Part shown: piece by piece, positions 5,127 to 6,049 of the stretch
Layout: every line of letters begins with the position of its first letter
Position numbering within the stretch: position 1 is the first letter of the stretch
Assembly: GCA_031282485.1 (NCBI GenBank)
Contig: JAITDQ010000017.1
Coordinates: 1 to 6,049 of the forward strand
Origin: Tannerella sp.
Lineage (GTDB): Bacteria > Bacteroidota > Bacteroidia > Bacteroidales > Tannerellaceae
Direction of reading: 5' to 3'
Length of the DNA stretch: 6,049 nucleotides
Made by a program: the position numbers and the translations under genes
The notes under the pieces: model-generated
Told to the model about the DNA's origin: nothing
Database searches by the model: none
The model's input: the letters and a program-made list of their open reading frames with translations, nothing else

Positions 5127-6049
<923 letters not shown>

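Overview
The window looks like a chromosomal segment of a Bacteroidales/Bacteroidetes bacterium. Three lines of evidence support this. Several promoters fit the Bacteroidetes consensus (TTTG, 19-21 nt, TAnnTTTG). Strong Shine-Dalgarno sites are absent before the genes. The protein types (a diheme DUF1111-type oxidoreductase, a fused CcsBA haem lyase, a Bro-N protein of the Bacteroidetes style, and an enolase with an NGGSHSD motif) also fit. The organism itself is inferred; no taxonomic marker is present.

Layout, left to right. Positions 1-186 hold the 3' end of a plus-strand di-haem oxidoreductase/peroxidase-like gene, followed by a 7-bp A/T tandem repeat and a strong intrinsic terminator (264-303). 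Positions 487-2178 hold three minus-strand accessory genes: a Bro-N/antirepressor-like gene (1300-2178), then a type II toxin-antitoxin pair in toxin-first order, higB (914-1210) and higA (487-900). The Bro gene and the higBA pair each have their own Bacteroidetes-type promoter with a dyad in the spacer between the two promoter boxes. Inside the Bro gene there is a perfect 25-nt inverted repeat (1976-2000). Positions 2179-2651 are a divergent intergenic region holding an array of six 21-bp repeats, each with an invariant GGGGA-N5-TCCCC dyad, plus a decayed seventh unit. Positions 2652-4976 hold a 774-residue fused CcsB-CcsA cytochrome c synthase. Positions 5139-6049 hold the first 303 codons of enolase, cut by the window end.

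Working together: the DHOR-like protein would carry c-type haem, and CcsBA attaches haem to such apocytochromes, so the two plus-strand genes flanking the accessory block are plausibly linked in function. The minus-strand, visibly more A/T-rich TA/Bro block between them looks like an inserted accessory module (inference; no integrase, transposase or clear target duplication is visible). Enolase is an independent glycolytic gene with its own promoter.

No wholly new system is evident. The unexplained signals most worth a second look are the 25-nt palindrome in the Bro coding sequence and the 21-bp palindromic array upstream of ccsBA.
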